DNA of 11,310 nucleotides from Synergistaceae bacterium (GTDB taxonomy: Bacteria; Synergistota; Synergistia; Synergistales; Aminobacteriaceae): NCBI GenBank assembly GCA_031289165.1, contig JAITPZ010000251.1, positions 1 to 11,310 on the forward strand, given 5' to 3'. The notes under the pieces are model-generated. The model worked only from the letters and a program-made list of their open reading frames with translations, had not been told where the DNA came from and did not search any database. Shown piece by piece: positions 1-7,266 of this stretch (position 1 is its first letter; the number at the start of each line of letters is the position of its first letter). A program made the position numbers and the translations under genes.

Positions 1-1
1 C

Positions 2-721
2 GCCGCTTCCGCCGACGTCAACGTTCAGGCGTCCGGATATATGACCCCGCTTTTGTCCGCCGTGCTCGCCGGGCGGGAGGACATGACGAAAACCCTGATC
101 GAGGCGGAGGTCGACGTCAACGCCGGCAACGGCGAGGGGGTGACGCCCCTGATGCTGGCGTCCCACAGGAAAATGCGAGAGGTGCTGAACGCGATTCTCG
201 GCGCGGGGGCCGAGGTCGACGCCGAGGATGACGCGGGCTGGACGGCGCTCATGTGGACCGCGGTCAGCGGCGACGTCGAAATCGCCGAAGCGCTGCTCGA
301 GGCATCCGCCGACGTCAACATCCCCGACAGGGAGGGAAACACGCCCCTGATCTCCGCGGCGTACCGGGGACACGCGGATTTCATTTCGCTGCTGATTCGC
401 TCGGGCGCGGACGTCAACGCGGCAAACGTCGATGGAATCACGGCCCTCTTCATGGCCGCCGAGTCCGGAGAGGGGAACGTCGTCAATGTTCTCGTAACCG
501 CGGGGGCGGACCCCAACACCCGGGACGCGGACGGACTCACTCCACTGATGGCCGCGGCTCGAAAGGGCAGCGCCGAGGCCCTTGTCACCCTGATCGAGGC
601 GAGCGCGGACGTGGAAGCCCGGGACAACGACGGCTGGACCGCGCTGCGATACGCCACGGAGTTCGATCATCGGGAGGCGACGGACATTCTTTCTCAAAAG
701 GACTCCAGCGCGCGTCCCTGA
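2..721 (+). CDS. Ankyrin-repeat protein, 3' part (5' end outside window)
   Basis: The reading frame is already open at base 2, and an ankyrin-type residue pattern (ASADVN) precedes the first ATG at 41, so the gene starts upstream and that ATG is internal. From base 32 the protein is a run of 33-residue ankyrin repeats, one every 99 nt (32, 131, 230, 329, 428, 527, and a last, degenerate one at 626). The repeats carry the family hallmarks: G-x-T-P/A-L-x-x-A at the first helix, then L-L/I-x-x-G/S-A-D-V-N at the turn. The stop is TGA at 719-721, after a short polar tail (SQKDSSARP). Ankyrin repeats form a stacked scaffold that binds other proteins; no enzymatic domain is visible in this part, and localisation cannot be judged without the N-terminus. 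The next gene starts 66 nt downstream. The family call is secure; the binding partner is unknown. Confidence 0.93.
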   Translation, partial: AASADVNVQASGYMTPLLSAVLAGREDMTKTLIEAEVDVNAGNGEGVTPLMLASHRKMREVLNAILGAGAEVDAEDDAGWTALMWTAVSGDVEIAEALLEASADVNIPDREGNTPLISAAYRGHADFISLLIRSGADVNAANVDGITALFMAAESGEGNVVNVLVTAGADPNTRDADGLTPLMAAARKGSAEALVTLIEASADVEARDNDGWTALRYATEFDHREATDILSQKDSSARP

Positions 722-787
722 CGCCGTGACCGGGCATCATACAGCCGTAACAGCCATAACGGAAATTTTCGGAAAGGAAGCGTTTGT

Positions 788-2509
788 TTGCTCAGAAAGT
801 TCGCATCTTACTATATCCCGCATCTGAGGCTTTTCGCCGCCGATATGCTCTGCGCGTTTCTGTCGTCGGTGTGCAACATGTTTTACCCCATCGTTACGCG
901 CAACATCATCAACGTCTACATACCGGAAAGACGCCTCTCCACTCTGGCGGTCTGGATGGCCGCCCTTTTCTGCATCTACGTGCTCAGGGCCGGGTTCAAC
1001 TACTTCATCCAGTACTATGGGCATGTGATGGGTGTTCTCATCACGATGGACATGCGCCGCGACGCGTTCAACCACCTGCAGCGCCTGCCGTTCGCCTTCT
1101 TCGACAAAACAAAAACGGGCGCCCTCATGTCGCGCATCATCAACGACACCTTCGAGATCGCCGAAATGTCGCACCACGGGCCGGAGGATCTCTTTCTGTC
1201 CCTCGTGATGTTCTCGGGATCCTTCATCGTCCTCTGCACCATGAACGTGAGGCTGACCCTGATCATCTTCGCGTTCGTGCCGCTCCTGGTCGCCTTCGCG
1301 ACCGCCATGCGCCGGAGGCTGTCGAGGACCTCCATGCAGACGCGCGTCGAGATCGGTTCGGTCAACGCCGACCTGGCGAACAGCATCGAGGGCGTTCGCG
1401 TTTCCAGAGCGTTCGAGAGCCCCGAGCACGAGCTGGACAAGTTTCAGAACGGCAACAGGGCCTACGCTCACGCGCGGGGGCAGCAGTACCGCGCTATGGC
1501 GGCGTTTTTTTCCGGAACGGGGTTCATCATGGACCTGCTGCTTCTGGTGGCGCTTTCATCGGGAGGACTCTTCGCTTACTACGGCAGAATCAACACCGGC
1601 GAGTTCGCCGCTTACCTTCTGTTCGTCGGCCTTTTCATCGAACCCATCAGACGCCTGATCAACTTTGTGGAACAGCTTCAAAACGGAATGACCGGTTTCG
1701 TGCGCCTTCAGGAGCTGATGACGGCGGAGCCCGAAAGAGACGAACCGGGGGCGGTGGAGTTGACCGGCCTGCGAGGCGACGTGGCGTTCGAGCACGTCAC
1801 GTTCAGCTACGACGACGACAGCGGCAGAAACGTCCTGTCCGACCTGTGCCTGAACATCCGAAGCGGCGAGACGGTGGCGCTCGTGGGACCGTCGGGCGGC
1901 GGCAAGTCGACGCTCTGCCACCTTCTGCCTCGTTTTTACGAGCCGGACGCGGGGCGCATCACCCTGGACGGCGTGGATATCCGCAGCTACACGCGCCTGT
2001 CGCTGCGCCGCAAAATCGGGATCGTCCAGCAGGACACATTCCTGTTCAGCGGCTCGATCCGCGACAACATCGCCTACGGCAACGCGGACGCCACGGACGA
2101 CGAGATCGATGCCGCCGCGGCGGGAGCGTCGATCGACGAGTTCATCCGCACCCTGCCCGCCGGCCGCGAAACTTACGTGGGCGAGCGCGGCGTGATGCTT
2201 TCCGGCGGACAGAAGCAGCGCATCGCCATCGCGCGCGTCCTTTTGAAAAATCCGCCCATCCTGATCCTCGACGAGGCGACAAGCGCCCTCGACAACGCCA
2301 CGGAGGTTCAGATCCAGAAGACGCTCACCCTGCTCAGCCAGGGCCGCACGACGCTCGTGGTCGCGCACCGCCTCTCGACCGTCCGCAACGCTGACCGAAT
2401 CGTGGTTCTGACCAACGACGGCATAGCGGAGGAGGGCAGCCACGAGGAACTCCTGGCCCGGGGCGGCCTCTACTTCTCCCTCTGGAACGCGCAGGAGACG
2501 CAGGCCTGA
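788..2509 (+). CDS. ABC exporter half-transporter, membrane and ATPase domains fused
   Basis: This 573-residue protein has the usual length and order of a type IV (MsbA/multidrug/lipid-like) ABC half-exporter. The N-terminal membrane domain has about six hydrophobic helices (roughly residues 14-38, 55-80, 136-153, 156-173, 240-265, 270-290). The C-terminal ATPase has Walker A GPSGGGKST (367-375), a Q-loop around Q415, signature LSGGQ (471-475), Walker B ILILDE (491-496), a D-loop SALD and the switch histidine H527 in VVAHRLST. All catalytic residues are present, so it should be active. It would work in the inner membrane as a homodimer, since no second half-transporter is adjacent. The start is TTG at 788: AGGAAG at 775-780 lies 7 nt upstream, and no ATG or GTG fits in frame. 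The substrate cannot be inferred from sequence. The spacing to the ankyrin gene (66 nt) allows co-transcription, but that is inference. Confidence 0.95.
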   Translation: MLRKFASYYIPHLRLFAADMLCAFLSSVCNMFYPIVTRNIINVYIPERRLSTLAVWMAALFCIYVLRAGFNYFIQYYGHVMGVLITMDMRRDAFNHLQRLPFAFFDKTKTGALMSRIINDTFEIAEMSHHGPEDLFLSLVMFSGSFIVLCTMNVRLTLIIFAFVPLLVAFATAMRRRLSRTSMQTRVEIGSVNADLANSIEGVRVSRAFESPEHELDKFQNGNRAYAHARGQQYRAMAAFFSGTGFIMDLLLLVALSSGGLFAYYGRINTGEFAAYLLFVGLFIEPIRRLINFVEQLQNGMTGFVRLQELMTAEPERDEPGAVELTGLRGDVAFEHVTFSYDDDSGRNVLSDLCLNIRSGETVALVGPSGGGKSTLCHLLPRFYEPDAGRITLDGVDIRSYTRLSLRRKIGIVQQDTFLFSGSIRDNIAYGNADATDDEIDAAAAGASIDEFIRTLPAGRETYVGERGVMLSGGQKQRIAIARVLLKNPPILILDEATSALDNATEVQIQKTLTLLSQGRTTLVVAHRLSTVRNADRIVVLTNDGIAEEGSHEELLARGGLYFSLWNAQETQA

Positions 2510-2601
2510 CGCCCCGGGAACGCAAAAGAAACGCCGACTTCGCAACACTCCCGATTCTGAAACAGTCTCCGGATTTTAAAACGGCTCCTCCGCGCCTGAG
2601 C

Positions 2602-2607
2602 TATAAT
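2602..2607 (+). promoter_or_regulatory. -10 box (TATAAT) of the deaminase gene
   Basis: A perfect TATAAT sits in the 138-nt gap between the ABC exporter and the deaminase. Transcription would begin near 2614, leaving a leader of about 35 nt before the GTG at 2648. No convincing -35 hexamer lies 16-18 bp upstream (the region reads AAACGG) and there is no TGn extension, so the promoter may be weak or activator-dependent. The placement also argues against the ATG at 2612 as the translation start, because it would fall at the transcription start itself. Confidence 0.5.
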
Positions 2608-2647
2608 TCTTATGGATGGCGGAGTCCATTTTGGGAGGTGTTGCACT

Positions 2648-3217
2648 GTGTCCGACGATAAACTGTTTCACAGGCTGCTCGACGTAATCGAGAACGACAT
2701 CGCGCCGCTCACGGCGAAATGCGTCGAGACGGGGTCCCGGATATTCGGCGCCGCTGTGCTTCACAGGTCCGACCTTTCTCTGGTGGTGGCCGAAACCAAC
2801 CACGCCGCGTTTTCTCCCCTGTGGCACGGCGAGGTCTATACGATCAAACTGTTCTTCGAGCTGCAGGGACATCCCGACCCCGGCGACTGCGTTTTTCTCG
2901 CGACCCATCAGCCCTGCTGCATGTGCGCGGCGGCGCTGGCGTGGTCGGGCTTCAGGGAAATCCATTACCTTTTTGACTACGGCCACACGAGGGACGCGTT
3001 CAACATGCCGCACGACTCCATGATGAACCGTGAAATTTTCGGGTGCGACGAACCGAGGGCCCAAAACAGATACTTTGAATGGAGATCGCTTTGCGCTATG
3101 ATAGACGGACTGGTCGACCCGGTGGAAGCGCGCGCCAGGGTCGACAGGATCGCCGCCGTTTACGCGCGATTCTCGAAGGTGGTCGCGGAAAACGAAAGCA
3201 AAGCGATAAGGGTCTGA
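2648..3217 (+). CDS. Nucleoside deaminase-like zinc enzyme (cytidine/deoxycytidylate deaminase fold)
   Basis: This 189-residue protein carries both zinc motifs of the cytidine deaminase superfamily. The first is W-HGE (H60 as zinc ligand, E62 as catalytic proton shuttle); the second is PCCMC (C90 and C93 as zinc ligands, P89 before them). The family removes an exocyclic amino group from a nucleobase, nucleoside or nucleotide by water attack; the protein has no signal peptide and should be cytoplasmic. HGE instead of the commoner HAE is also known from yeast-type cytosine deaminase, but the rest of the sequence does not let me assign a substrate. It is not clearly TadA, the tRNA adenosine deaminase. 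The GTG at 2648 is preferred over the in-frame ATG at 2612 because GGGAGG (2633-2638) is 9 nt upstream of the GTG and the ATG overlaps the likely transcription start. The tail after residue 120 (DAFNMPHDSMM onwards) is family-specific and of unknown role. Confidence 0.88.
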   Translation: MSDDKLFHRLLDVIENDIAPLTAKCVETGSRIFGAAVLHRSDLSLVVAETNHAAFSPLWHGEVYTIKLFFELQGHPDPGDCVFLATHQPCCMCAAALAWSGFREIHYLFDYGHTRDAFNMPHDSMMNREIFGCDEPRAQNRYFEWRSLCAMIDGLVDPVEARARVDRIAAVYARFSKVVAENESKAIRV

Positions 3218-3268
3218 TTTCAGGCCAGACGCCCGAAATGGGCAAAAGAGGGTAAATCGGTCTTTTTT

Positions 3269-3298
3269 ACGTTAATACGTGTGACACGTTCAGCACGT
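3269..3298 (+). promoter_or_regulatory. Palindrome and phased ACGT repeats, candidate operator
   Basis: Four ACGT tetranucleotides start at 3269, 3277, 3286 and 3295, that is at steps of 8, 9 and 9 bp. The middle two form a perfect inverted repeat, ACGTGT-G-ACACGT (3277-3289). The block lies immediately upstream of the ribosome binding site (3302-3307) of the next gene and just after a T6 run (3263-3268), inside the 96-nt gap after the deaminase. The symmetric arms and position are typical of a binding site for a dimeric regulator, but no regulator gene is in the window and no good -10/-35 pair is visible around it. Function is inference. Confidence 0.35.
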
Positions 3299-3313
3299 TT
3301 CGGAGGGATTTTC

Positions 3314-4552
3314 GTGGCGAATGCGGTTCCGCACTTCGAAGGCATCAGAGGCAGAATAATACGGGCGCGGGAGATGATGGAGACCCGCGATCTGCTGCTG
3401 GAACTCCTGGACCTGCCGGAGCATCGGCTGCTGCCGATATTTGGAGTGACGCAGTGGGCGCCTCATGAGGTTCACGGTTTGAAGGATCAGATTTTCCTGG
3501 GCGTTATCACGGAGCTGGTCCAAAACGGCTGGAACTGCAATTCGGCCGCGTTCGGAGAGGGGCGCCACGACACGTTTCTGATGGAAATGGCGCGGTGCGG
3601 TTTCCCGAAATCCGTGACGCGTCTCCTCGAGATGGGCGCGGAGGCGGACCATAACAGCCAGGGATACGGGGCCTCGACGCCCATGATGTGTACGCGCGAC
3701 CCGGAAATCATGAAAAAGCTCCTGTATTACGGCGCGAACCCTCTGGCGACCAACGCTCCGGGGCAGACCGACTTCACCTATAAGCTCCTGAAAGGGTACA
3801 CGCCGGGGGCTCGTTTTTATCTTTACAACACGGAAAAAATTCCCTTTCAGTCCCTGCTTTCGAATTTCAGAGACTGCATTTTGAGCCGCAACAGCGCTCC
3901 CTATGAGCCCATGTACCCGCTTTGCCTGATTCCGGTCGTGCCCGCGGGCGTCCCTTACACGAACGTGATCGACAGATCGCTTATCGACAGTATGCTCAGG
4001 GACCAATATCTTCCGTTCACGTCGAAGGCCCTGAGTTATCCGCTGAACGGCTCGCAGACGGTGTGGCAGTATATTCGCCTGCGCCTCGGAGAATCCAAAG
4101 TGGTCGTGCCGGCGCTGGTGGTCGCCCTGATGGCCTGCATGGCCAAGCTGGAGGAATGCCGCACTCCCGAGGATTTCGCGTTTCTCGAACATTACATCAC
4201 AAAGCCGATCCCGCGCGAGCTCTACCCGAGGGAGACGCTCTCGAAAGCCGTGTTCGTCTATCTGCTTTTTTCGCTGTCGATACTACCCGCGCCTCAGCTC
4301 CTGCGATGGCTGATCCTGCTCGACAGGCTGCTGCGCCGGCTGCTCGTCTGGATGGACTCGCTGGGAGAGTTGCCGTTCCGGGTCGTGAACTCCCTGATCG
4401 CGGCGGACAAACGAGGGTCTCACATGCTGCAGGAACTGGCGACGATGCAGGCGCTTCTGGCCATGCGGGTAAACGTTTCGGACAGCTTCGGCGAGTTCCG
4501 CATTCCTGATGAACTCGCCAGCATGCTCGCCATGAACGAGAACATAGAGTAG
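3314..4552 (+). CDS. Protein with divergent ankyrin repeats and an unrecognised C-terminal region
   Basis: 412 residues. Residues about 80-165 contain two to three divergent ankyrin repeats. The clearest run from R84 to N114 (first helix TFLMEMARCG, then VTRLLEMGAEAD) and from S121 to N147 (TPMM, IMKKLLYYGANP). The flanking N-terminal part is helical with no motif I know. The C-terminal 240 residues have two hydrophobic helical stretches (about 263-277, VVVPALVVALMACMA, and 312-350, rich in Leu with interspersed Arg). These could be a buried helical bundle rather than membrane spans, because charged residues interrupt the second one. There is no signal peptide. GTG at 3314 is chosen because GGAGGG (3302-3307) lies 6 nt upstream; the in-frame GTG at 3281 has no such site and overlaps the palindrome. 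It may bind a protein partner through the ankyrin block; beyond that I do not recognise it. The next gene, lysA, is 94 nt away. Confidence 0.8.
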   Translation: MANAVPHFEGIRGRIIRAREMMETRDLLLELLDLPEHRLLPIFGVTQWAPHEVHGLKDQIFLGVITELVQNGWNCNSAAFGEGRHDTFLMEMARCGFPKSVTRLLEMGAEADHNSQGYGASTPMMCTRDPEIMKKLLYYGANPLATNAPGQTDFTYKLLKGYTPGARFYLYNTEKIPFQSLLSNFRDCILSRNSAPYEPMYPLCLIPVVPAGVPYTNVIDRSLIDSMLRDQYLPFTSKALSYPLNGSQTVWQYIRLRLGESKVVVPALVVALMACMAKLEECRTPEDFAFLEHYITKPIPRELYPRETLSKAVFVYLLFSLSILPAPQLLRWLILLDRLLRRLLVWMDSLGELPFRVVNSLIAADKRGSHMLQELATMQALLAMRVNVSDSFGEFRIPDELASMLAMNENIE

Positions 4553-4561
4553 GCCGACAGT

Positions 4562-4612
4562 CAGGGCCAGGGGGATCTCAGGGCGGCGAACAGGCCCTGC
4601 CTCCTGAGTTTT
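4562..4612 (+). terminator. Stem-loop with T4 tail, possible terminator or attenuator before lysA
   Basis: CTCAGG (4577-4582) can pair with CCTGAG (4603-4608), directly followed by TTTT (4609-4612): a weak intrinsic-terminator layout for the upstream ankyrin gene. The same stretch can fold otherwise: CAGGGCC (4562-4568) with GGCCCTG (4593-4599), or CAGGGC (4579-4584) with GCCCTG (4594-4599). These options exclude one another in part. The T tract is short and the main stem has an unpaired interior, so termination efficiency is doubtful. Confidence 0.4.
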
Positions 4613-4646
4613 AAATCACCGGAACAATCGGGGAGGGAAATCTGCA

Positions 4647-5960
4647 ATGTCGCATCTTACGTGGGGTGGAGTGGACTGTGTGGAACTTGCGCGTACCCTG
4701 GAGACGCCCCTTTACGTCCTGGACGAGGGGATCATTCGGGAGCGCTGCGCTGAAATTCGTTCCGATTTCATGAGCCGCTGGGCGGGAACCTGGGCCTGTT
4801 ACGCCAGCAAGGCATTTCTGACGACGAGCATGGCGTGGATCATGGACCAGGAGGGCCTGGGGCTGGACGTGGTATCCGGCGGAGAGCTGTACACCGCGCT
4901 TCGGGCCGGTTTTCCTCCGTATCGAACCAATCTGCACGGCAACGTGAAATCGGAGCGGGAGCTTCACCTCGCTCTGACCTCGGGCGTGGGGCACATCATC
5001 GTCGACAGCCTCATGGAGCTGGAGCTTCTGGACGGACTCGCGGGCGAGGCGCGCCGGCCTTCCGACAGGCGCGGGCGTCCCCGTATCCTGCTCCGCGTCG
5101 CGCCGGGAGTGGATCCGCACACCCATTCCTACCTGGTGACGGGGCAGGCGGGGAGCAAGTTTGGCCTGCCGCTCGAGGGAGGCCCCGACGGGACTTCCCT
5201 GCTGACGGAGGCCGTTCGGTTTGCGATGTCGTCGAAGTCCATCGCGCTGGCCGGTTTTCACTTTCACATCGGCTCGCAGATTTTCGAGAACGGCGCCTTC
5301 GTCGAGGCGGTGAGGCGGGTTGCCGCCTGCATGGAAAGGCTGAACAAAGAGCTCGGCTTCAAAACCCGGACGCTGAACGTGGGGGGCGGTTTCGGCGTAC
5401 CCGCATCTCCGGACGAGCCGCACCTGCCGCTTCGCCTCTTCACCGACGCCATGATGAGCGTTCTGACGGAAGAATGCGAGGCCCGGGGCCTGACGCGCCC
5501 GTACGTGACGATCGAACCCGGGCGCTGGCTCGTCTCCAGGGCCGGGATCACGCTCTACACCGTGGAAACGATAAAGCGCCTTTCCGATGTCACCTACGTC
5601 GGAGTGGACGGCGGCATGGCCGACAATCCGCGTCCGGCGCTGTATCAGGCGCAGTACCACGCGGTTCTCGCGAACAAAATCGGAGAGCCCCCCGCCGAAA
5701 AGGTCGTGATTGCCGGCAGGTGCTGCGAGACGGGGGATATCCTGGTCGAGTCGGCGGAGCTGCCGACCGTCGAACGGGGCGATATCCTCGCGATATTCAA
5801 CACGGGCGCCTACAACTTCTCGATGGCGAGCGGCTACAACCGGCTGCTTCGTCCCGCGGTGGCGCTCGCGCACAACGGGTGGGCGGACCTTATCGTCACG
5901 CGTCAGACCTACGAGGACCTGCTGATCGGCGACGTCATACCGGAAAGACTGCTGACCTGA
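4647..5960 (+). CDS. lysA: Diaminopimelate decarboxylase
   Basis: A 437-residue cytoplasmic PLP enzyme of the alanine-racemase-fold decarboxylases (EC 4.1.1.20). It converts meso-2,6-diaminopimelate to L-lysine and CO2, the last step of lysine biosynthesis. Visible motifs: YASKAF with the PLP-binding lysine K55; HFHIGSQ (205-211); the phosphate-binding glycine loop GGGFG (246-250); EPGRWLV (290-296) for substrate binding; and GRCCETGD (357-364), where C360 matches the catalytic cysteine of the CE[ST]xD motif. Near the C-terminus, the YNFSMASGYN segment is also typical. Length is normal. ATG at 4647 is preceded by GGGGAGGG (4630-4637) at 9 nt. The family also contains ornithine/arginine decarboxylases and related synthesis enzymes, but the motif set favours LysA. 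It sits 79 nt before the amino acid uptake operon. No lysine riboswitch fits in the 94-nt upstream gap; the only regulatory candidate is the stem-loop leader. Confidence 0.96.
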   Translation: MSHLTWGGVDCVELARTLETPLYVLDEGIIRERCAEIRSDFMSRWAGTWACYASKAFLTTSMAWIMDQEGLGLDVVSGGELYTALRAGFPPYRTNLHGNVKSERELHLALTSGVGHIIVDSLMELELLDGLAGEARRPSDRRGRPRILLRVAPGVDPHTHSYLVTGQAGSKFGLPLEGGPDGTSLLTEAVRFAMSSKSIALAGFHFHIGSQIFENGAFVEAVRRVAACMERLNKELGFKTRTLNVGGGFGVPASPDEPHLPLRLFTDAMMSVLTEECEARGLTRPYVTIEPGRWLVSRAGITLYTVETIKRLSDVTYVGVDGGMADNPRPALYQAQYHAVLANKIGEPPAEKVVIAGRCCETGDILVESAELPTVERGDILAIFNTGAYNFSMASGYNRLLRPAVALAHNGWADLIVTRQTYEDLLIGDVIPERLLT

Positions 5961-6039
5961 TCCTTCACCTTTTTTGCTTCCATATTGTGGAAATTCGACT
6001 TTATTTTCTATCTTTACTCATAAAAGGAGAGTGCAGTTC
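5961..6039 (+). promoter_or_regulatory. AT-rich leader of the liv operon, likely promoter region
   Basis: This 79-nt gap is strikingly AT-rich against its GC-rich flanks. It contains a T6 run (5970-5975), an inverted repeat TTCCA-tattg-TGGAA (5978-5992) and a good ribosome binding site AAGGAG (6024-6029) placed 10 nt before the livJ ATG. A possible promoter pairs TTGTGG (5985-5990) with TATCTT (6009-6014) at 18 bp, but the matches are poor. Composition supports a promoter region; the exact elements are uncertain. No stem precedes the T run closely enough to call an intrinsic terminator for lysA. Confidence 0.35.
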
Positions 6040-7212
6040 ATGAATAAAAGAATGAGATACGTTCGTCCGATGTTCGCGTTTGCCTGCCTGTTCGCGTTTC
6101 TGTTTTCCGGGGGGCCGGCAATGGCGGCGGACGCGGTCAGGATCGGTCACACCGTCTCTCTGACGGGAGGGGCGTCGATGTGGGGACAGTCCGAGGCGAA
6201 CGCGGTGGACATGCTGGTGAAGAAGTTCAACGCCGCTGGAGGAATTCTGGGCCGCCCGATCGAGATCGTGCGCTACGACAACCGCGCCGACGCGGTCGAG
6301 TCGGTCAACGTCGCCAGCAGGCTGGCCGGGGATAAAGTCATCGCCGTGATCGGACCCGCGCAGAGCGGAAACTCCATCGCGACCGCTCCGGTGCTGGAGC
6401 GCGCTCAGATTCCGATGATCGTGACCACGGCGACCAACCCCTACGTGACCATCGACCAGAGGACGGAAAAGGTGCGACCCTACGCCTTCCGCCCCTGCTT
6501 CATCGACCCGTTTCAGGGAACGGTGGCGGCGCGCTTCGCCGTGGACAGGCTGAACGCGAAGAAGGCGGCCGTGCTCTACGACGTGGGCTCGGACTACGGC
6601 CAGTGGCTTTCCAAATACTTTGACGACGCCTTCACCGCCCGCGGCGGACAGGTCGTGGCCAAAGAGGCCTTCCGCTCCGAGGAGCTGGACTATCGCGCGC
6701 AGCTCGGCAAGATAAAGGAACTCGCCCCCGACGTGCTCTTCATCCCCACCAGCCAGAAGGAGGCCGCGCTGGCCGCCAAACAGGCGCGGGACCTCGGGAT
6801 CGCCGCGGTGCTGCTGGGCACCGACAACTGGGGCAGCCCCGATCTGATCGACCTGGGCGGCGAGGCGGTGAACGGGTCGTACTTCGTGAACCTGGCCGAC
6901 CTGGACGACCCGGACATCCGCGAATTTGTGGCGGAGTACCGGACGGAGTTCGGCTCGGATCCCGTGCTTCCGAACCCGATCATGGCTCAGGACGCCCTGA
7001 TCATGATCGTCGAGGCCGCGAAGGCCGCCGGATCGGTCGAGGGCCCGAAACTGGCCGAGGCGCTGGCGAACCTGAAGGGCATCAAAGTGACCAGCGGAAC
7101 CCTGACGGTGGACCCCGCCGACCACAACCCCCTGAACAAGCCCGCCGTCATCCAGAAGGTCGATGTGGCGAAAAAGGCGTTCGTATTCGTCGAAAAATAC
7201 CAGGGAGAATGA
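6040..7212 (+). CDS. livJ: Branched-chain/hydrophobic amino acid ABC transporter, periplasmic binding protein
   Basis: A 390-residue substrate-binding protein of the LIV (type 1 periplasmic binding protein) family. It has a Sec signal peptide: basic start (MNKRMR), hydrophobic core (about 12-23) and an AMA cleavage site near A29/A30. No lipobox is present, so it is probably a soluble periplasmic protein rather than a lipoprotein. The mature start (VRIGHTVSLTG), the NAAGGILGRPIEIV segment and the hinge-proximal motif IGPAQSGNS (104-112) are characteristic. It captures the ligand and delivers it to the LivHM permease; the family binds Leu/Ile/Val but also other amino acids, amides and urea, so the exact ligand is open. 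The ATG at 6040 has AAGGAG at a 10-nt spacing and begins exactly with the signal peptide; an earlier in-frame start at 5974 would add 22 residues in front of the signal and is rejected. It is the first gene of a five-gene uptake operon. Confidence 0.95.
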   Translation: MNKRMRYVRPMFAFACLFAFLFSGGPAMAADAVRIGHTVSLTGGASMWGQSEANAVDMLVKKFNAAGGILGRPIEIVRYDNRADAVESVNVASRLAGDKVIAVIGPAQSGNSIATAPVLERAQIPMIVTTATNPYVTIDQRTEKVRPYAFRPCFIDPFQGTVAARFAVDRLNAKKAAVLYDVGSDYGQWLSKYFDDAFTARGGQVVAKEAFRSEELDYRAQLGKIKELAPDVLFIPTSQKEAALAAKQARDLGIAAVLLGTDNWGSPDLIDLGGEAVNGSYFVNLADLDDPDIREFVAEYRTEFGSDPVLPNPIMAQDALIMIVEAAKAAGSVEGPKLAEALANLKGIKVTSGTLTVDPADHNPLNKPAVIQKVDVAKKAFVFVEKYQGE

Positions 7213-7266
7213 AGTCCATACCCATGTACAGTTTAAAAAATCCAAAGCGGTAACGGGAATCACTCA

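Noticed and set aside
722..787. CAGCCGTAA/CAGCCATAA tandem and CCGT..ACGG stem between the ankyrin and ABC genes as a terminator
   Set aside because: The stem is 4 bp with mismatches above it, so it is too weak to support a call.
2551..2560. CCGATTCTGA shared with 10601-10610, both shortly after stop codons
   Set aside because: Many repeated 10-mers are expected by chance in 11 kb; the match does not extend on either side.
2612..2647. ATG at 2612 as start of the deaminase gene
   Set aside because: It lies 5 nt after the TATAAT box, at the expected transcription start, and has no ribosome binding site; the GTG at 2648 has GGGAGG at 9 nt.
3231..3268. GCCC-gaaat-GGGC hairpin followed by a T6 run as a terminator for the deaminase gene
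   Set aside because: The stem is only 4 bp and the T run starts 20 nt after it, so the layout is not that of an intrinsic terminator.
3281..3313. GTG at 3281 as start of the ankyrin-domain gene
   Set aside because: It overlaps the palindrome and lacks a ribosome binding site; GTG at 3314 has GGAGGG 6 nt upstream.
4611..5873. Long minus-strand open frame (420 codons) opposite lysA; similar ones opposite livJ (6001-7263), livH (7273-8259) and the ABC exporter (1556-2548)
   Set aside because: They are frame shadows typical of GC-rich DNA. The + strand frames carry complete family motifs, while these translate to low-complexity Arg/His/Gly/Ala-rich sequence without motifs.
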